Of a DNA stretch of 13,434 nt, positions 13,318 through 13,434 are shown one piece after another. Location: NCBI GenBank assembly GCA_031273185.1, contig JAISSG010000045.1, positions 1 to 13,434 on the forward strand, in the 5' to 3' direction. The translations under genes and the position numbers were made by a program. The number at the start of each line of letters is the position of its first letter. Within the stretch, counting starts at the first letter, position 1. The DNA is from Treponema sp. Its GTDB lineage: Bacteria; Spirochaetota; Spirochaetia; Treponematales; Breznakiellaceae. The notes below the pieces were generated by a model. That model worked only from the letters and a program-made list of their open reading frames with translations, made no database searches and was not told the DNA's origin.

Positions 13318-13434
13318 GAGCTTATCCCTAAATAGCACCAGCCTTACGAAGAGCAATAAAGGCGCATGATAACATAAGCAAGGCCTTATAGGTCGTAGTT
13401 AGTTTTTCATATCGAACCAGTAATTTCCGAAACC
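13318..13434 (-). mobile_element. End of an IS5-family insertion sequence (rest outside window)
   Basis: The transposase C-terminus is followed within about ten bases by a likely terminal inverted repeat beginning GAGCTTATCCCTAAA at 13318. CTAA at 13314-13317 directly outside fits the YTAR target of the IS5 group. The other end is outside the window, so the boundary is inferred. Confidence 0.6.
13328..13434 (-). CDS. IS5-family transposase, C-terminal fragment (5' end outside window)
   Basis: The minus-strand frame entering at the window edge encodes about 35 residues ending at a TAG (13330-13328): FRKLLVRYEKLTTTYKAL, then LSCAFIALRKAG. The pattern R-x-x-VRYE-(K/R)-x8-L-x-x-(L)-x-CA-x-I-x-LR is the usual C-terminus of IS5-group DDE transposases, containing the catalytic Glu region's downstream helix. 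Whether the transposase is intact cannot be seen. Its presence beside the toxin-antitoxin pair marks this end of the window as mobile or accessory DNA. Confidence 0.7.
   Translation of the reverse strand, partial: FRKLLVRYEKLTTTYKALLMLSCAFIALRKAGAI

Noticed and set aside
12358..13434. CRISPR array, DGR template repeat or reverse transcriptase near the SUMF1 gene
   Set aside because: No regularly spaced repeats, no second copy of the RGGSW-to-GFRLV coding segment and no reverse-transcriptase motif were found on either strand.
3..13434. tRNA or rRNA genes
   Set aside because: No cloverleaf with a TTC-type T-loop and no rRNA-like segment was noticed; reading by eye could miss a divergent tRNA.

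Overview
The window looks like spirochaete chromosomal DNA, most likely from a termite-gut-type Treponema or close relative. This is inferred from gene content: a SUMF1/C-type-lectin-fold secreted protein of the type these genomes carry in many copies, a MalT/LAL-type LuxR regulator, tandem HD/HD-GYP signalling and spirochaete-like lipoprotein signals. No rRNA or taxonomic marker is present. There is a composition break near 8.2-8.6 kb: GC-rich, densely packed housekeeping and regulatory genes lie to the left, and more AT-rich accessory DNA with repeats, gene remnants and mobile elements lies to the right.

Left part (1-8215, all + strand): the end of a response-regulator receiver domain; a complete ComM/YifB AAA+ ATPase; a TetR-family regulator with a good sigma70-type promoter; a large MalT-like (LAL) LuxR regulator immediately downstream; a tandem HD/HD-GYP protein whose second domain has all the c-di-GMP phosphodiesterase motifs; dephospho-CoA kinase (CoaE) with an unusual P-loop; and a SPOR-domain envelope protein. 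A small cupin gene (8234-8578) points the other way and has its own promoter.

Middle (8690-12357): a decayed C-terminal piece of a DUF5615 PIN-like toxin is followed by a strong promoter (9044-9072), a short leader ORF with a (TC)n tract, and a co-directional cluster. The first four genes of the cluster appear to encode variants of one unrecognised domain (W-x-x-WGG near its start, a GK(L/M)N(I/F)VFYQA strand, LRITAYYK at its end) with different predicted locations: a two-helix membrane protein, a lipoprotein interrupted by an in-frame TAG, a short degenerate copy, and a secreted copy. The fifth gene is a secreted SUMF1-like protein without formylglycine-generating-enzyme cysteines. Its C-terminal codons have the pattern expected of a diversity-generating retroelement (DGR) variable region, although no reverse transcriptase or template repeat lies in the window.

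Right end (12358-13434): an intergenic stretch rich in inverted repeats, one resembling an integron attC site; a BrnT-like toxin/antitoxin pair on the minus strand with an apparently leaderless promoter; and the truncated end of an IS5-family insertion sequence.

My best candidate for something undescribed is the 9.04-12.38 kb cluster: a possibly phase-variable leader, a small paralogous family of surface or periplasmic domain proteins, and a candidate variable lectin-fold protein.
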